From assembly GCA_030602845.1 (NCBI GenBank), contig JAUVYZ010000042.1:1-10444 (forward strand): a stretch of 10,444 nt of DNA, read 5' to 3'. Within the stretch, counting starts at the first letter, position 1; each line of letters begins with the position of its first letter. A program made the position numbers and the translations under genes. Below the pieces are notes generated by a model. The model worked only from the letters and a program-made list of their open reading frames with translations, was not told where the DNA came from and ran no database searches. The DNA is from Phycisphaerae bacterium (GTDB lineage: Bacteria > Planctomycetota > Phycisphaerae > Sedimentisphaerales > Anaerobacaceae). This document shows positions 1-6,861 of this stretch, in pieces.

Positions 1-312
1 GCCGAGCTGGTTTATTACGGCCTGTGGTTTTCCCAGTTGCGAGAGGCGCTTGACGCATTTGTCAATGTTACCCAGCGAAATGTTACCGGCGAAGTTAAAA
101 TGAAACTGTTCAAGGGACACTGTACGCCTGCCGGTGCAAAAAGCCCGAACAGTTTATACCGGACCGATTTGGCAAGCTTTAAGATGGGTGCCGAATATAA
201 CCCGACTGACGCAACCGGCTTTATACGTCTGTTTGGCTTACCCACAAAAGTCGCTGCTGTAGTCAACAAGAAAACAAAAAGTGTAAAGCAAAAACCGAAA
301 AGTTGTAATTGA
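1..312 (+). CDS. argG: Argininosuccinate synthase, C-terminal part
   Basis: The reading frame is open from the first base and ends at TGA (310-312); the 5' part lies outside the window. The 103 visible residues match the C-terminal multimerisation end of argininosuccinate synthase. Recognisable stretches are YYGLWFSQLREALDAFV, then VTGEVKMKLFKGHCTPAGAKSPNSLY, and near the end a DATGFIRLFGLPTKV segment that is the usual C-terminus of the family. The enzyme condenses citrulline and aspartate with ATP to make argininosuccinate in cytosolic arginine synthesis. After the family's normal end there is a lysine-rich tail of about 20 residues (NKKTKSVKQKPKSCN) that I would not expect from the core fold. 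The ATP and citrulline sites are not in view. Confidence 0.93.
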   Translation, partial: AELVYYGLWFSQLREALDAFVNVTQRNVTGEVKMKLFKGHCTPAGAKSPNSLYRTDLASFKMGAEYNPTDATGFIRLFGLPTKVAAVVNKKTKSVKQKPKSCN

Positions 313-355
313 GAAGCTAAGACTTTTGGGTTTTTCGTTTTAAGTTTTCAGTTGC

Positions 356-362
356 AAGGAGG
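356..362 (+). promoter_or_regulatory. Ribosome binding site that sets the prepilin peptidase start
   Basis: AAGGAGG lies 4 bases upstream of a GTG at 367. An in-frame TTG at 352 lies upstream of this motif and has no Shine-Dalgarno of its own, so GTG 367 is the better start. Confidence 0.75.
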
Positions 363-366
363 CATC

Positions 367-1527
367 GTGGCAGTACCGGATTGGATTTGGTTTGTCTTTA
401 TCTTTGCGTTTGGTTGTTGTATAGGTAGCTTCCTGAACGTTGTTATCTATCGCTTACCCCGCGATAAATCTTTAATAACTCCGCCTTCTGCTTGTCCTGC
501 ATGTGGTAAGCACATTCGTTTTTATGACAATATACCGCTGGTTTCGTGGCTGCTTTTGGGCCGAAAGTGCAGGTATTGCAAAGCCCTGGTCTCGCCGCGT
601 TATTTTGTTATTGAGCTTCTGACCGGCCTGCTTTTCCTCGGCCTTTTCATTTTGTATTTCCGTACCGATTTGCGTACCGGTACGCCGTCGTTTCTGCAGG
701 GCGGCTGGTTTATTTATCTTCTTCACATTATTCTGTTAGCTGCTTTTATTGCCGCTTCAGCAATTGATTTGGAATTGTGGGTCATTCCGCTGTCTATCTG
801 CTGGTTCGCTACTGCAGTGGGGCTGCTCGGCTCGGCCCTCGGCGGTTATATAATTGGCCCTGACAAGGTTAGCGGCCACGCACTTTTGCCCACTGCCTCG
901 GCCGGAACCGCCTCCCTGGCTGCAGGGGCCGCGATAGGACTGGCCATATCCTGGGTGCTGCTGGCAACTGGTTTAATTAAAAGAAGTTACGAATCGGCCG
1001 ATTCTCAAAACTCACCCGATAAGCCGGAAGAACTAACAGAGCAGCAGTTTAATCATCGCCTGGAGGTCTGCAGGGAAATCATCTTTTTACTGCCGATTAT
1101 TATTTGCTCGGTGGCCGCTTACTGGATTAGCCGAAAAAGTTCTGTAATACAGTCTTTGGATTTTTCGCAACATCCTGTCATTGCAGGACTTCTGGGCAGT
1201 CTATGGGGCTATTTTGTGGGCTGTGGTATTGTCTGGGCCACCCGCATCCTTGGCACCCTGGCCTTTGGGAAGGAGGCAATGGGGCTCGGCGATGTGCATT
1301 TAATGGGTGCCGCAGGGGCCGTAATAGGCCCAATTTTCGTGGTTGTGGCATTTTTCATCGCACCATTTTTCGGCCTGGCCTGGGCCGGCTCCCAGATGTT
1401 TTTTAAAAAAACTCGACAAATTCCTTACGGTCCCTTCTTGTCTTTGGGTATACTTGCTGTTATGATTTTACACGACTGGATTTATTCATTGATTGTTGAC
1501 TATTTACTGTTTACTATTTATTATTGA
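367..1527 (+). CDS. Prepilin peptidase (A24 family, PilD/GspO type), extended form
   Basis: Integral-membrane aspartic protease that cuts, and usually N-methylates, type IV prepilins or type II secretion pseudopilins. From the GTG start it has 386 residues. The N-terminal domain begins with FGCCIGSFLNVVIYRLPRD and carries two zinc-type CxxC pairs (Cys43/46 and Cys68/71). The catalytic aspartates are recognisable as Asp134 in SAIDLELWVIP and Asp309 in GLGDVHLMG. The family normally has these aspartates roughly 65 residues apart; here they are about 175 apart. The extra segment contains a hydrophobic stretch (about 180-203), a polar charged stretch (about 205-236) and further membrane segments. 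Total length is therefore well above the usual 250-290. It starts 54 bases after argG on the same strand, with no clear terminator between. No pilin gene is visible, so which secretion or pilus system it serves is unknown. Confidence 0.93.
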   Translation: MAVPDWIWFVFIFAFGCCIGSFLNVVIYRLPRDKSLITPPSACPACGKHIRFYDNIPLVSWLLLGRKCRYCKALVSPRYFVIELLTGLLFLGLFILYFRTDLRTGTPSFLQGGWFIYLLHIILLAAFIAASAIDLELWVIPLSICWFATAVGLLGSALGGYIIGPDKVSGHALLPTASAGTASLAAGAAIGLAISWVLLATGLIKRSYESADSQNSPDKPEELTEQQFNHRLEVCREIIFLLPIIICSVAAYWISRKSSVIQSLDFSQHPVIAGLLGSLWGYFVGCGIVWATRILGTLAFGKEAMGLGDVHLMGAAGAVIGPIFVVVAFFIAPFFGLAWAGSQMFFKKTRQIPYGPFLSLGILAVMILHDWIYSLIVDYLLFTIYY

Positions 1528-1574
1528 TTCCGGATTCTGAGTTTTTTCAATATTTGATTTTCAATTGTCTAAGA

Positions 1575-1580
1575 AAGGAG
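1575..1580 (+). promoter_or_regulatory. Ribosome binding site of the OmpA-family lipoprotein gene
   Basis: AAGGAG lies 7 bases before the ATG at 1588. A nearer ATG at 1581 directly abuts the motif and is in another frame, so the spacing supports 1588. Confidence 0.7.
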
Positions 1581-1587
1581 ATGTCAA

Positions 1588-2259
1588 ATGCAGGATGCTA
1601 TTCAAAATTTAAAATTCAAATGTCTTTTGCTACTTGGTCTTGTATCGATTTTTCTGCTTACCGGCTGCACCAATTGGAAGAAGAGATATGATGCCCTGAA
1701 TGTGGAGCATCAGAATCTACTGGGCCGGTTCGAGTTCGAAAGGTCGGAAAAAGGCCGACTCGCTAACCGGATTTCGCAGGACCAGCTAACAATCCAGGAG
1801 CTCCAGAGACAGATTGCCGAACGTCAAAGTGCGGCCAAAGCCACCGGTTTCGAGGGCTACGAAGTTGACTTTGACCCTTCTGCCGGAACAATTACGGTAA
1901 CGCTTCCGAATGCAATACTCTTTGACTCGGGCCAAGCGACGCTCAAGAAAAGAACCAGCACTGAGCTTAACCATATTCGGTCGGTATTACGGCAGAGGTA
2001 TTCTAACAAACAGATAGATGTTGTCGGCCATACCGATTCAGACCCTATCAAAAAATCAAAGTGGAAGGACAACCTTGAACTTTCCGCTCAACGTGCCCTC
2101 AGCGTGGTTAGATACCTTATCGATCGCGGCATTGATGAAAAAAGGATCCGGGCAGTCGGCTGTGGAGCGGCCATACCCATCGCTTCAAATGCAACTGCCA
2201 GCGGCAAAGCAAGAAACCGCAGAGTTCAAATCGTTGTTTATATGAGGGGGACCGGCTGA
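1588..2259 (+). CDS. OmpA/MotB-family peptidoglycan-binding lipoprotein
   Basis: Predicted outer-membrane (or membrane-anchored) lipoprotein of 223 residues that holds peptidoglycan. Residues 1-26 are a signal peptide ending in lipobox LLTGC, with Cys27 as the lipidated residue. Residues about 30-85 are charged and heptad-like, probably a coiled-coil spacer. Residues about 108-218 form an OmpA C-terminal domain: ILFDSGQATL, then VVGHTDSD, then NLELSAQRALSVVRYLIDRGI, ending in NRRVQIVVY. Asp150 and Arg169 match the pair that binds diaminopimelate in OmpA (Asp271/Arg286 in Acinetobacter OmpA). The loop between them is four residues longer than in OmpA/Pal and reads like MotB (GHTD.DPI...NxELSxxRA). 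There is no MotB-type transmembrane helix with a proton-channel aspartate, so a flagellar stator role is unlikely. It lies 60 bases after the prepilin peptidase gene and converges with comEC. Confidence 0.9.
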   Translation: MQDAIQNLKFKCLLLLGLVSIFLLTGCTNWKKRYDALNVEHQNLLGRFEFERSEKGRLANRISQDQLTIQELQRQIAERQSAAKATGFEGYEVDFDPSAGTITVTLPNAILFDSGQATLKKRTSTELNHIRSVLRQRYSNKQIDVVGHTDSDPIKKSKWKDNLELSAQRALSVVRYLIDRGIDEKRIRAVGCGAAIPIASNATASGKARNRRVQIVVYMRGTG

Positions 2260-2274
2260 ACGCAATAAAGGCGT

Positions 2275-4956
2275 TTAGGGACCCCGCAAAATAGGAACCC
2301 TTGCAAATGTTGTGGTTCTTATCGTGCCGTCTTTGCTGATACAAACGGTGATAGCTCCGTCTCTGGCGGTATAGAATGACTTTGCCTTGTTTTGTTCCTT
2401 GTTTATCTGTTGCCTTTCGTATTGCCTCCGGCCGCAACTGCATATCAAAATATCCGCATCAAGGCTTTCGATGAACCCGGTCTCCAACGTTTTGGCTGAG
2501 CCGTGATGGGGAACAACGACGATGTCGGCTTTTAGATTGGAGAAAAACCGAAGAAGCTCTCTTTGTGCGAATTCTTCGATGTCGGAACATAAAAGTATTT
2601 TGGTGCCGGCAAATTCTATCAGGCAAACCCCTGATTTGTCATTATCCCCTAACTCATCATTTTCACAAACCTCACGAGTCGGCCAGAGGATTTTTATTTT
2701 TGCTCTACTGTCTAAATTTAGGTCTTTATCCAGGTGTTGTATTTTATGACCTTTTTCGAGTAGTCGTTCCTTGAGAAATTTGGCTGTGCCCCACTCATCT
2801 GTCTTGCTAAAAAAGGCAGCATTGGCATAAACATCTTTCTCGCTGATTTCGCAGTGCTCGACAATCTCAGGTATTCCATTGATATGGTCTATATCATTAT
2901 GGCTTATGATAATGGCATCGATTTTATTTATTCCGCTGTAGTCCAAAAACGGTGCGACAATTCGTCTGCCGATATCATTTTTGTGCAGCGAGCCCGCATC
3001 AAACAAAATATTGGCCTTGCCCGGAAGCTGTGCCAGTATTGCCTGGCCATGGCCGACATCAAGGCACGTGATGATTAAATTGTCCCGATGTGTCCTTTGC
3101 CATTTTGTAACGCCTAAGAAAACGATTATTGCAAGAGCCGTCACCGTGCATATAGCTTTCTTTAGTAAAGGACGCCGAAAATAAGCAAAGCCGGCAAAAA
3201 GAATAAAGCAGTAATACAAAATTATTAGTGCAAGCGGCACGTGACCAATAAGTATTTCTGATATATCCAAACTTGCAATAAACTTTACAATCAAAATCAG
3301 CAAATCGGCCAATCCTGTTACTATTGCGCCCAATACAGCCGCTGCACTCGGCAGCAGGAAAGACAGAATTATTTTCAAGAACCCAAAAGTCAAAATGAAA
3401 CCTACAAATGGAAAAGCGACCACTGTCCAGATACTTGTAAAGGGACTAATCGTGTAAAAGTGATACAGCAGGATGCCTGCACCGCCCAGCCAGGCTGTAA
3501 GGCCTGTGGAAAATAATCGCAATAAATACGGCCCCGGCCTCGAAATTATGCGGAAAAATGGTTTTGTCTTTGGAGCTTCCTTACCCCAGGGCAGACCCAG
3601 TATTTTTTCATATAGAAAGAGGTGGGTTCGCTCGCAAAAAAGTACAAGTCCAAGCACCGATGCAAACGACAACTGCCAGCCGGCCTCGAATAAATTCGTT
3701 GGTCTTATGAGTAAGAGTATTATTGCTGCTAATGACAGTGTATTGAGAGAATTGGAACGCCGTCGAAACAAAAATGATGCGCAGAAAACAAAAGCGATAA
3801 TAGCGGCCCTTACGGTAGGTGCTCTCGGCGGGACAATCAACAAAAAGATACATATCGCAATTATGCAAATAATCGCACGGGCACGCTTCATTAACCCTGC
3901 CGTTTTGCATAACCACCAGATAATCCCCACTAAAATACCAAGATGCATTCCCGAAAGACTGATAAAGTGCAGCAGGCCCGTTTTGCGAAAGGCCATATAA
4001 GTTTCACTGTCGATATTCCTTCTATAGCCCAACAGCAGTGCCTCGAGCAGGCCTCGATTTGCCTCGTCCGGCGACAGGTTACCCACCAATGCTTGTGTGG
4101 CTGTTTGCCTCAACTTTCTTTTTATTTTTGTAAAAATACCTGCGGGGTTGCTTTTCAGCAGTTCAATGCCGTCTCGTGATTGTACAGAAGCTGCTATAAA
4201 AACATTTTTCCGCGCCAGATACCTCGCTGTATTGAATTGGCCCGGATTAGTGGGCTCTTTGAATCTGTCCAGCCAGCAGTATGCCTCTATGTAATCGCCC
4301 GCTTTCAAGTCCAGCACCGGTTCGTCAACCTGCACTCGTGCCGTCCCGCTTGCCTCTGCCCAGCCGTCAATAGTTTTTATCTTCTCCACCTTAAGGTAAA
4401 AACTGCTGGCAGGGTCAGTGAACTTAAACCTTGCAAATTGCCAGTCCCGATTTTCGTTAATATATGGGTCAGTAACAATTAGTCCACGAATCGTCGCCAG
4501 TTTGCGCTCGTTTTCTTTTACCGCTGAGCCCGCTGAAGCCGCTGAGTTCAATTTTAATTCTTTCTCTGCGTTCTCCGCGTTCTCTGCGGTTAATTCTTTT
4601 TTCCTGGCAACGAAATTGCGGATATCATCGGGCCTCGGCTGATAATAGCTTGTCAGCCGAATCGCACCAAGGCAGGCAAAGCAGGCCAGAGCCGTGTATG
4701 CGATTATATACGGAGGAAATTTTTGTTTTTGGTTTTGAATGATAAAAAATACAACCGCTGCTATTGTGCAAAGAGCAAGCAGTATCAGCCACAGCCAGAC
4801 TGATAAGCCGAGTGTGCTTTGGAGCAGAATGCCCGCTATCAGACCTGCTGCGATAAAAACCAGCGGGCAGGTGCTTATGATTTGCTTATGAGAATTTGCG
4901 AGGCCCCCGGCGAGCTGCTTATCAATCAGAGCTAATTTCCGCTGTATGTCGTCCAT
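2275..4956 (-). CDS. comEC: ComEC/Rec2-family DNA internalisation protein
   Basis: Inner-membrane channel protein for single-stranded DNA uptake in natural transformation; 893 residues with the three family domains in order. Residues about 30-100 hold the first membrane helices and about 150-260 a soluble OB-like (DUF4131) region. Residues about 300-600 are the polytopic Competence domain, with LLHFISLSGMHLGIL (Ser335, His338) as its hallmark. Residues about 625-885 are a metallo-beta-lactamase-like domain: LDVGHGQA (633-639), FDAG (652-655), SHNDIDH (685-691), SDIE (791-794) and PHHGS (816-820). All metal motifs that I would expect are present, so the nuclease-type domain looks intact. Residues 123-146 (TAENAENAEKE... 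to SAGSAV) come from a repeat in the DNA and are probably an in-frame insertion. No Shine-Dalgarno is obvious before ATG 4956. The gene follows the amidohydrolase by 139 bases. Confidence 0.93.
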   Translation of the reverse strand: MDDIQRKLALIDKQLAGGLANSHKQIISTCPLVFIAAGLIAGILLQSTLGLSVWLWLILLALCTIAAVVFFIIQNQKQKFPPYIIAYTALACFACLGAIRLTSYYQPRPDDIRNFVARKKELTAENAENAEKELKLNSAASAGSAVKENERKLATIRGLIVTDPYINENRDWQFARFKFTDPASSFYLKVEKIKTIDGWAEASGTARVQVDEPVLDLKAGDYIEAYCWLDRFKEPTNPGQFNTARYLARKNVFIAASVQSRDGIELLKSNPAGIFTKIKRKLRQTATQALVGNLSPDEANRGLLEALLLGYRRNIDSETYMAFRKTGLLHFISLSGMHLGILVGIIWWLCKTAGLMKRARAIICIIAICIFLLIVPPRAPTVRAAIIAFVFCASFLFRRRSNSLNTLSLAAIILLLIRPTNLFEAGWQLSFASVLGLVLFCERTHLFLYEKILGLPWGKEAPKTKPFFRIISRPGPYLLRLFSTGLTAWLGGAGILLYHFYTISPFTSIWTVVAFPFVGFILTFGFLKIILSFLLPSAAAVLGAIVTGLADLLILIVKFIASLDISEILIGHVPLALIILYYCFILFAGFAYFRRPLLKKAICTVTALAIIVFLGVTKWQRTHRDNLIITCLDVGHGQAILAQLPGKANILFDAGSLHKNDIGRRIVAPFLDYSGINKIDAIIISHNDIDHINGIPEIVEHCEISEKDVYANAAFFSKTDEWGTAKFLKERLLEKGHKIQHLDKDLNLDSRAKIKILWPTREVCENDELGDNDKSGVCLIEFAGTKILLCSDIEEFAQRELLRFFSNLKADIVVVPHHGSAKTLETGFIESLDADILICSCGRRQYERQQINKEQNKAKSFYTARDGAITVCISKDGTIRTTTFARVPILRGP
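4520..4590 (-). repeat. 9-base-period inverted repeat inside comEC
   Basis: On the + strand, 4520-4546 holds three units of the type CCGCTGAG(C) and 4564-4590 holds three units of the type CTCTGCG(TT), each with a 9-base period. The two 27-base arms are inverted copies with 19 of 27 positions matching, separated by 17 AT-rich bases. The 9-base period equals three codons, so on the comEC strand it translates as ENAENAEKE and SAASAGSAV, residues 123-146, without breaking the frame. A related sequence lies at 5005-5022 in the opposite orientation. Confidence 0.8.
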
Positions 4957-5004
4957 GGCAAAACAGACTACAGACTCAAGAGCCAGGACTCAAGTGCAAT
5001 TTTG

Positions 5005-5022
5005 CCACAGAGAACACGGAGA
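5005..5022 (+). repeat. Intergenic copy of the CAGAGAAC-type repeat
   Basis: CCACAGAGAACACGGAGA matches the reverse complement of 4572-4589 inside comEC at 16 of 18 positions; both differences are G/A transitions. It is a single short piece, not a full inverted array. It lies between comEC and the amidohydrolase gene, in the untranslated leader of comEC if the two are co-transcribed. Confidence 0.65.
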
Positions 5023-5029
5023 TATTGAT

Positions 5030-5047
5030 GGTGGGGCAAGCCCCACC
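5030..5047. repeat. Perfect GC-rich palindrome
   Basis: GGTGGGGC-AA-GCCCCACC has 8-base perfect arms and a 2-base centre. It lies between comEC and the amidohydrolase gene, next to another hairpin at 5059-5076. No T-tract follows on either strand, so a classical intrinsic terminator is not supported. Confidence 0.7.
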
Positions 5048-5055
5048 CTACTGCT

Positions 5056-5089
5056 GGTTCCCCGCTTTCGCGGGGACAAGCTTTTCTTT
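5056..5089. repeat. 34-base hairpin repeat, copy 1
   Basis: It begins GGTTCCCCGC, has loop TTTC, then GCGGGGACAAGC and ends TTTTCTTT. Stem TCCCCGC/GCGGGGA (5059-5065 with 5070-5076) is perfect. It matches copy 2 at 6792-6825 at 32 of 34 positions, and both differences fall in the loop. It lies 6 bases beyond the stop codon of the amidohydrolase gene. Read on that gene's strand, the stem carries a GAAA loop. Confidence 0.8.
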
Positions 5090-5095
5090 CCCGGT

Positions 5096-6724
5096 TTACT
5101 TTTTCCATCCTGGTCCACGCACGATGCGGCCGGGTTTGGCACCGGTATGTTCGCCATCTTTGAGCACCTGTGTGCCGTTTACGAAGACGTGGAGCATACC
5201 TGTTGAATACTGATGCGGTTTTTCAAATGTCGCATGGTCGATAATTGTTTCAGGGTCGAAAATGACAATGTCTGCATAAAATCCTTTTTTAAGTTTTCCC
5301 CGCCGGTCAAGTTTGAGATTATCTGCCGGCAGTGAAGTCAACCGCCTGATGGCCTCGGCCAGGGTAATGAGCTTTTCCCGGCGAACGTATTTACCAAGAA
5401 GCCGGGCAAAGCTTCCGTATGCACGGGGATGTACATTTGATTTTAAGAAGACCCCCTCGGGGGCGAGAGAAGGTGCATCTGAACAAAAGCTGACCCAGGG
5501 GAGCTTAATCTGCCTTTTGACATTTTCTTCCGACATTAAAAAGTAGACCGTTTCAACGCGGCTGTAGTCTTCAATAATAAGGTCCATTGCAGTTTCTGCC
5601 GGTGATTTTCCTCTCATTTTAGCAACTTCTGCAAGAGTTTTTCCGGTAAGATGTTTGAGCCGTTTGTTTTTGAATCCTATTAGAAGAATATTTTCCGGCG
5701 TACCTGCTAACATATATAAATTTTCCCATTTGTCAGTAGGCGTAGTCATCTCGTTGAAAACCCGTTTCCTGATTTTCGGGTCTTTAAGCCGTTGTACCCA
5801 TCCCCGGTGTCCACCCTCCCGGACCCAGGGCGGCATTGCGGCATCGAGACCTGTTGCGCCTGCGGTATAAGTGTACATATCCGCCGTAATTTTAAGACCT
5901 TCAGCCCGTGCCTTTTCAATCCTTTCAATCATAGCATCAAGTTTATGCCAGTTTGATTTACCGGCGACCTTCATGTGATACAGCTCGGCGGCAACATTTG
6001 CTTTTCGCGCAATTGTTATAAATTCATCCAACGCTTCAAGCAGACGATTGCCCTCGCTGCGGATGTGCGAAATATACATTCCACCATATTCGCCCGCCAC
6101 TTCAGCAAGAGCTATTAACTCATCAGTACGAGCATAAATGCCGGGAGTATAAATCAGCGCGGAACTAACACCTACTGCTCCGGCTCGCATTGCCTGAGCT
6201 ACTAATTTACGCATCTGCTCAAGTTCTTCACGAGTTGCCGGACGGTCCTGGTATCCAACAGCATAAGCACGAACATTCGTTGCGCCCACAAAAGAGGCAA
6301 TGTTGGTCGATACTCCTTTTTTTACAAGATATTCGAGATATTCTGCAAGTGTAGTCCACTTTCCGTAATGAGGCCCCATTGACCATCCTTCGCCCATAAC
6401 TTCAAGAGTTACTCCCTGCCGAATATCGCTTTGCGACCTTCCATCTTCTATAAGAGATTCATTTGCCCAGCTTAACATATTAATAAAACCCGGCGCAACT
6501 GCGAGACCTTGTGCATCGATTACCACATCCGCATCCGGCTGGAGCTGCCCGATGGCTGCGATATGACCATCTTTAATTCCGACGTCCGCAACGTATGATG
6601 CACTACCGGAACCGTCGTATATCTCTCCTGATGTTATTACTACATCATAAGTCTTCGGGCAGCCGAAAATGGCCACACTTACTATGAACAAAACTATACA
6701 GAAGAACAAAACAACTTTTCGCAT
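5096..6724 (-). CDS. N-acyl-D-amino-acid deacylase-like amidohydrolase, exported
   Basis: Metal-dependent amidohydrolase of the D-aminoacylase family, 542 residues. Family members release D-amino acids from N-acyl-D-amino acids; the true substrate here is unknown. Residues 1-21 are a hydrophobic signal sequence followed by Cys22, a weak lipobox because Phe occupies -2, so the protein is exported and perhaps lipidated. The fold runs from YDVVITSGEIYDGSG (26-40) to the C-terminal GHTG-like end, here GEHTGAKPGRIVRGPG. Metal residues His220 (SHIRSE), His250 (YHMK) and Asp416 (SFCSDAPS) are present, as is the HPRAYGSFARLLGKYVR segment (432-448). The usual HxH after PGFID is replaced by N-M-L (82-84), and the bridging Cys region reads MGEGWS with Glu112. 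A single-metal or otherwise altered site is therefore likely. Start ATG 6724 has a weak upstream AAGAGA. Nearly identical hairpin repeats lie on both sides of the gene. Confidence 0.87.
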   Translation of the reverse strand: MRKVVLFFCIVLFIVSVAIFGCPKTYDVVITSGEIYDGSGSASYVADVGIKDGHIAAIGQLQPDADVVIDAQGLAVAPGFINMLSWANESLIEDGRSQSDIRQGVTLEVMGEGWSMGPHYGKWTTLAEYLEYLVKKGVSTNIASFVGATNVRAYAVGYQDRPATREELEQMRKLVAQAMRAGAVGVSSALIYTPGIYARTDELIALAEVAGEYGGMYISHIRSEGNRLLEALDEFITIARKANVAAELYHMKVAGKSNWHKLDAMIERIEKARAEGLKITADMYTYTAGATGLDAAMPPWVREGGHRGWVQRLKDPKIRKRVFNEMTTPTDKWENLYMLAGTPENILLIGFKNKRLKHLTGKTLAEVAKMRGKSPAETAMDLIIEDYSRVETVYFLMSEENVKRQIKLPWVSFCSDAPSLAPEGVFLKSNVHPRAYGSFARLLGKYVRREKLITLAEAIRRLTSLPADNLKLDRRGKLKKGFYADIVIFDPETIIDHATFEKPHQYSTGMLHVFVNGTQVLKDGEHTGAKPGRIVRGPGWKK

Positions 6725-6791
6725 AATATTCTCTTAATCTGATATTTCTTAGTTTACCTTTGCCCGGCCGAATCTCCAGATTTAACTTTTT

Positions 6792-6825
6792 GGTTCCCCG
6801 CCTACGCGGGGACAAGCTTTTCTTT
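6792..6825. repeat. 34-base hairpin repeat, copy 2
   Basis: Same sequence and orientation as 5056-5089 apart from two loop bases (CTAC in place of TTTC). The stem CCCCGC/GCGGGG (6796-6801 with 6806-6811) is perfect, with one further T-A pair. It lies 36 bases beyond the serS stop codon and 67 bases before the amidohydrolase start, so it is in the spacer between those two genes. Confidence 0.8.
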
Positions 6826-6861
6826 ACCGCCCACCCCGTTGGAAGTTTTGGGTTTTGACCT

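Noticed and set aside
352..366. TTG at 352 as start of the prepilin peptidase
   Set aside because: It lies upstream of the AAGGAGG motif; GTG 367 is correctly placed after it and begins directly before the first membrane segment.
2259..2275. Small hairpin AACGC/GCGTT between the convergent OmpA-type gene and comEC
   Set aside because: Five base pairs with a 7-base loop and no T-tract on either side; too weak to call a bidirectional terminator.
3473..4000. Open frame of 175 codons on the + strand inside comEC
   Set aside because: It lies wholly opposite conserved ComEC sequence, has no recognisable family features and no ribosome binding site; it is a by-product of the opposite strand's codon use.
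4520..4590. CRISPR-like array in comEC
   Set aside because: Units are 9 bases with no spacers, lie inside a coding frame, and no cas gene is present.
5059..5076. Hairpin after the amidohydrolase stop as an intrinsic terminator
   Set aside because: On the gene's own strand the stem is followed by AACCAGCAG, not by T residues. The T-rich tail lies on the + strand side, where no gene ends. A near-identical copy before the gene also argues for a repeat element.
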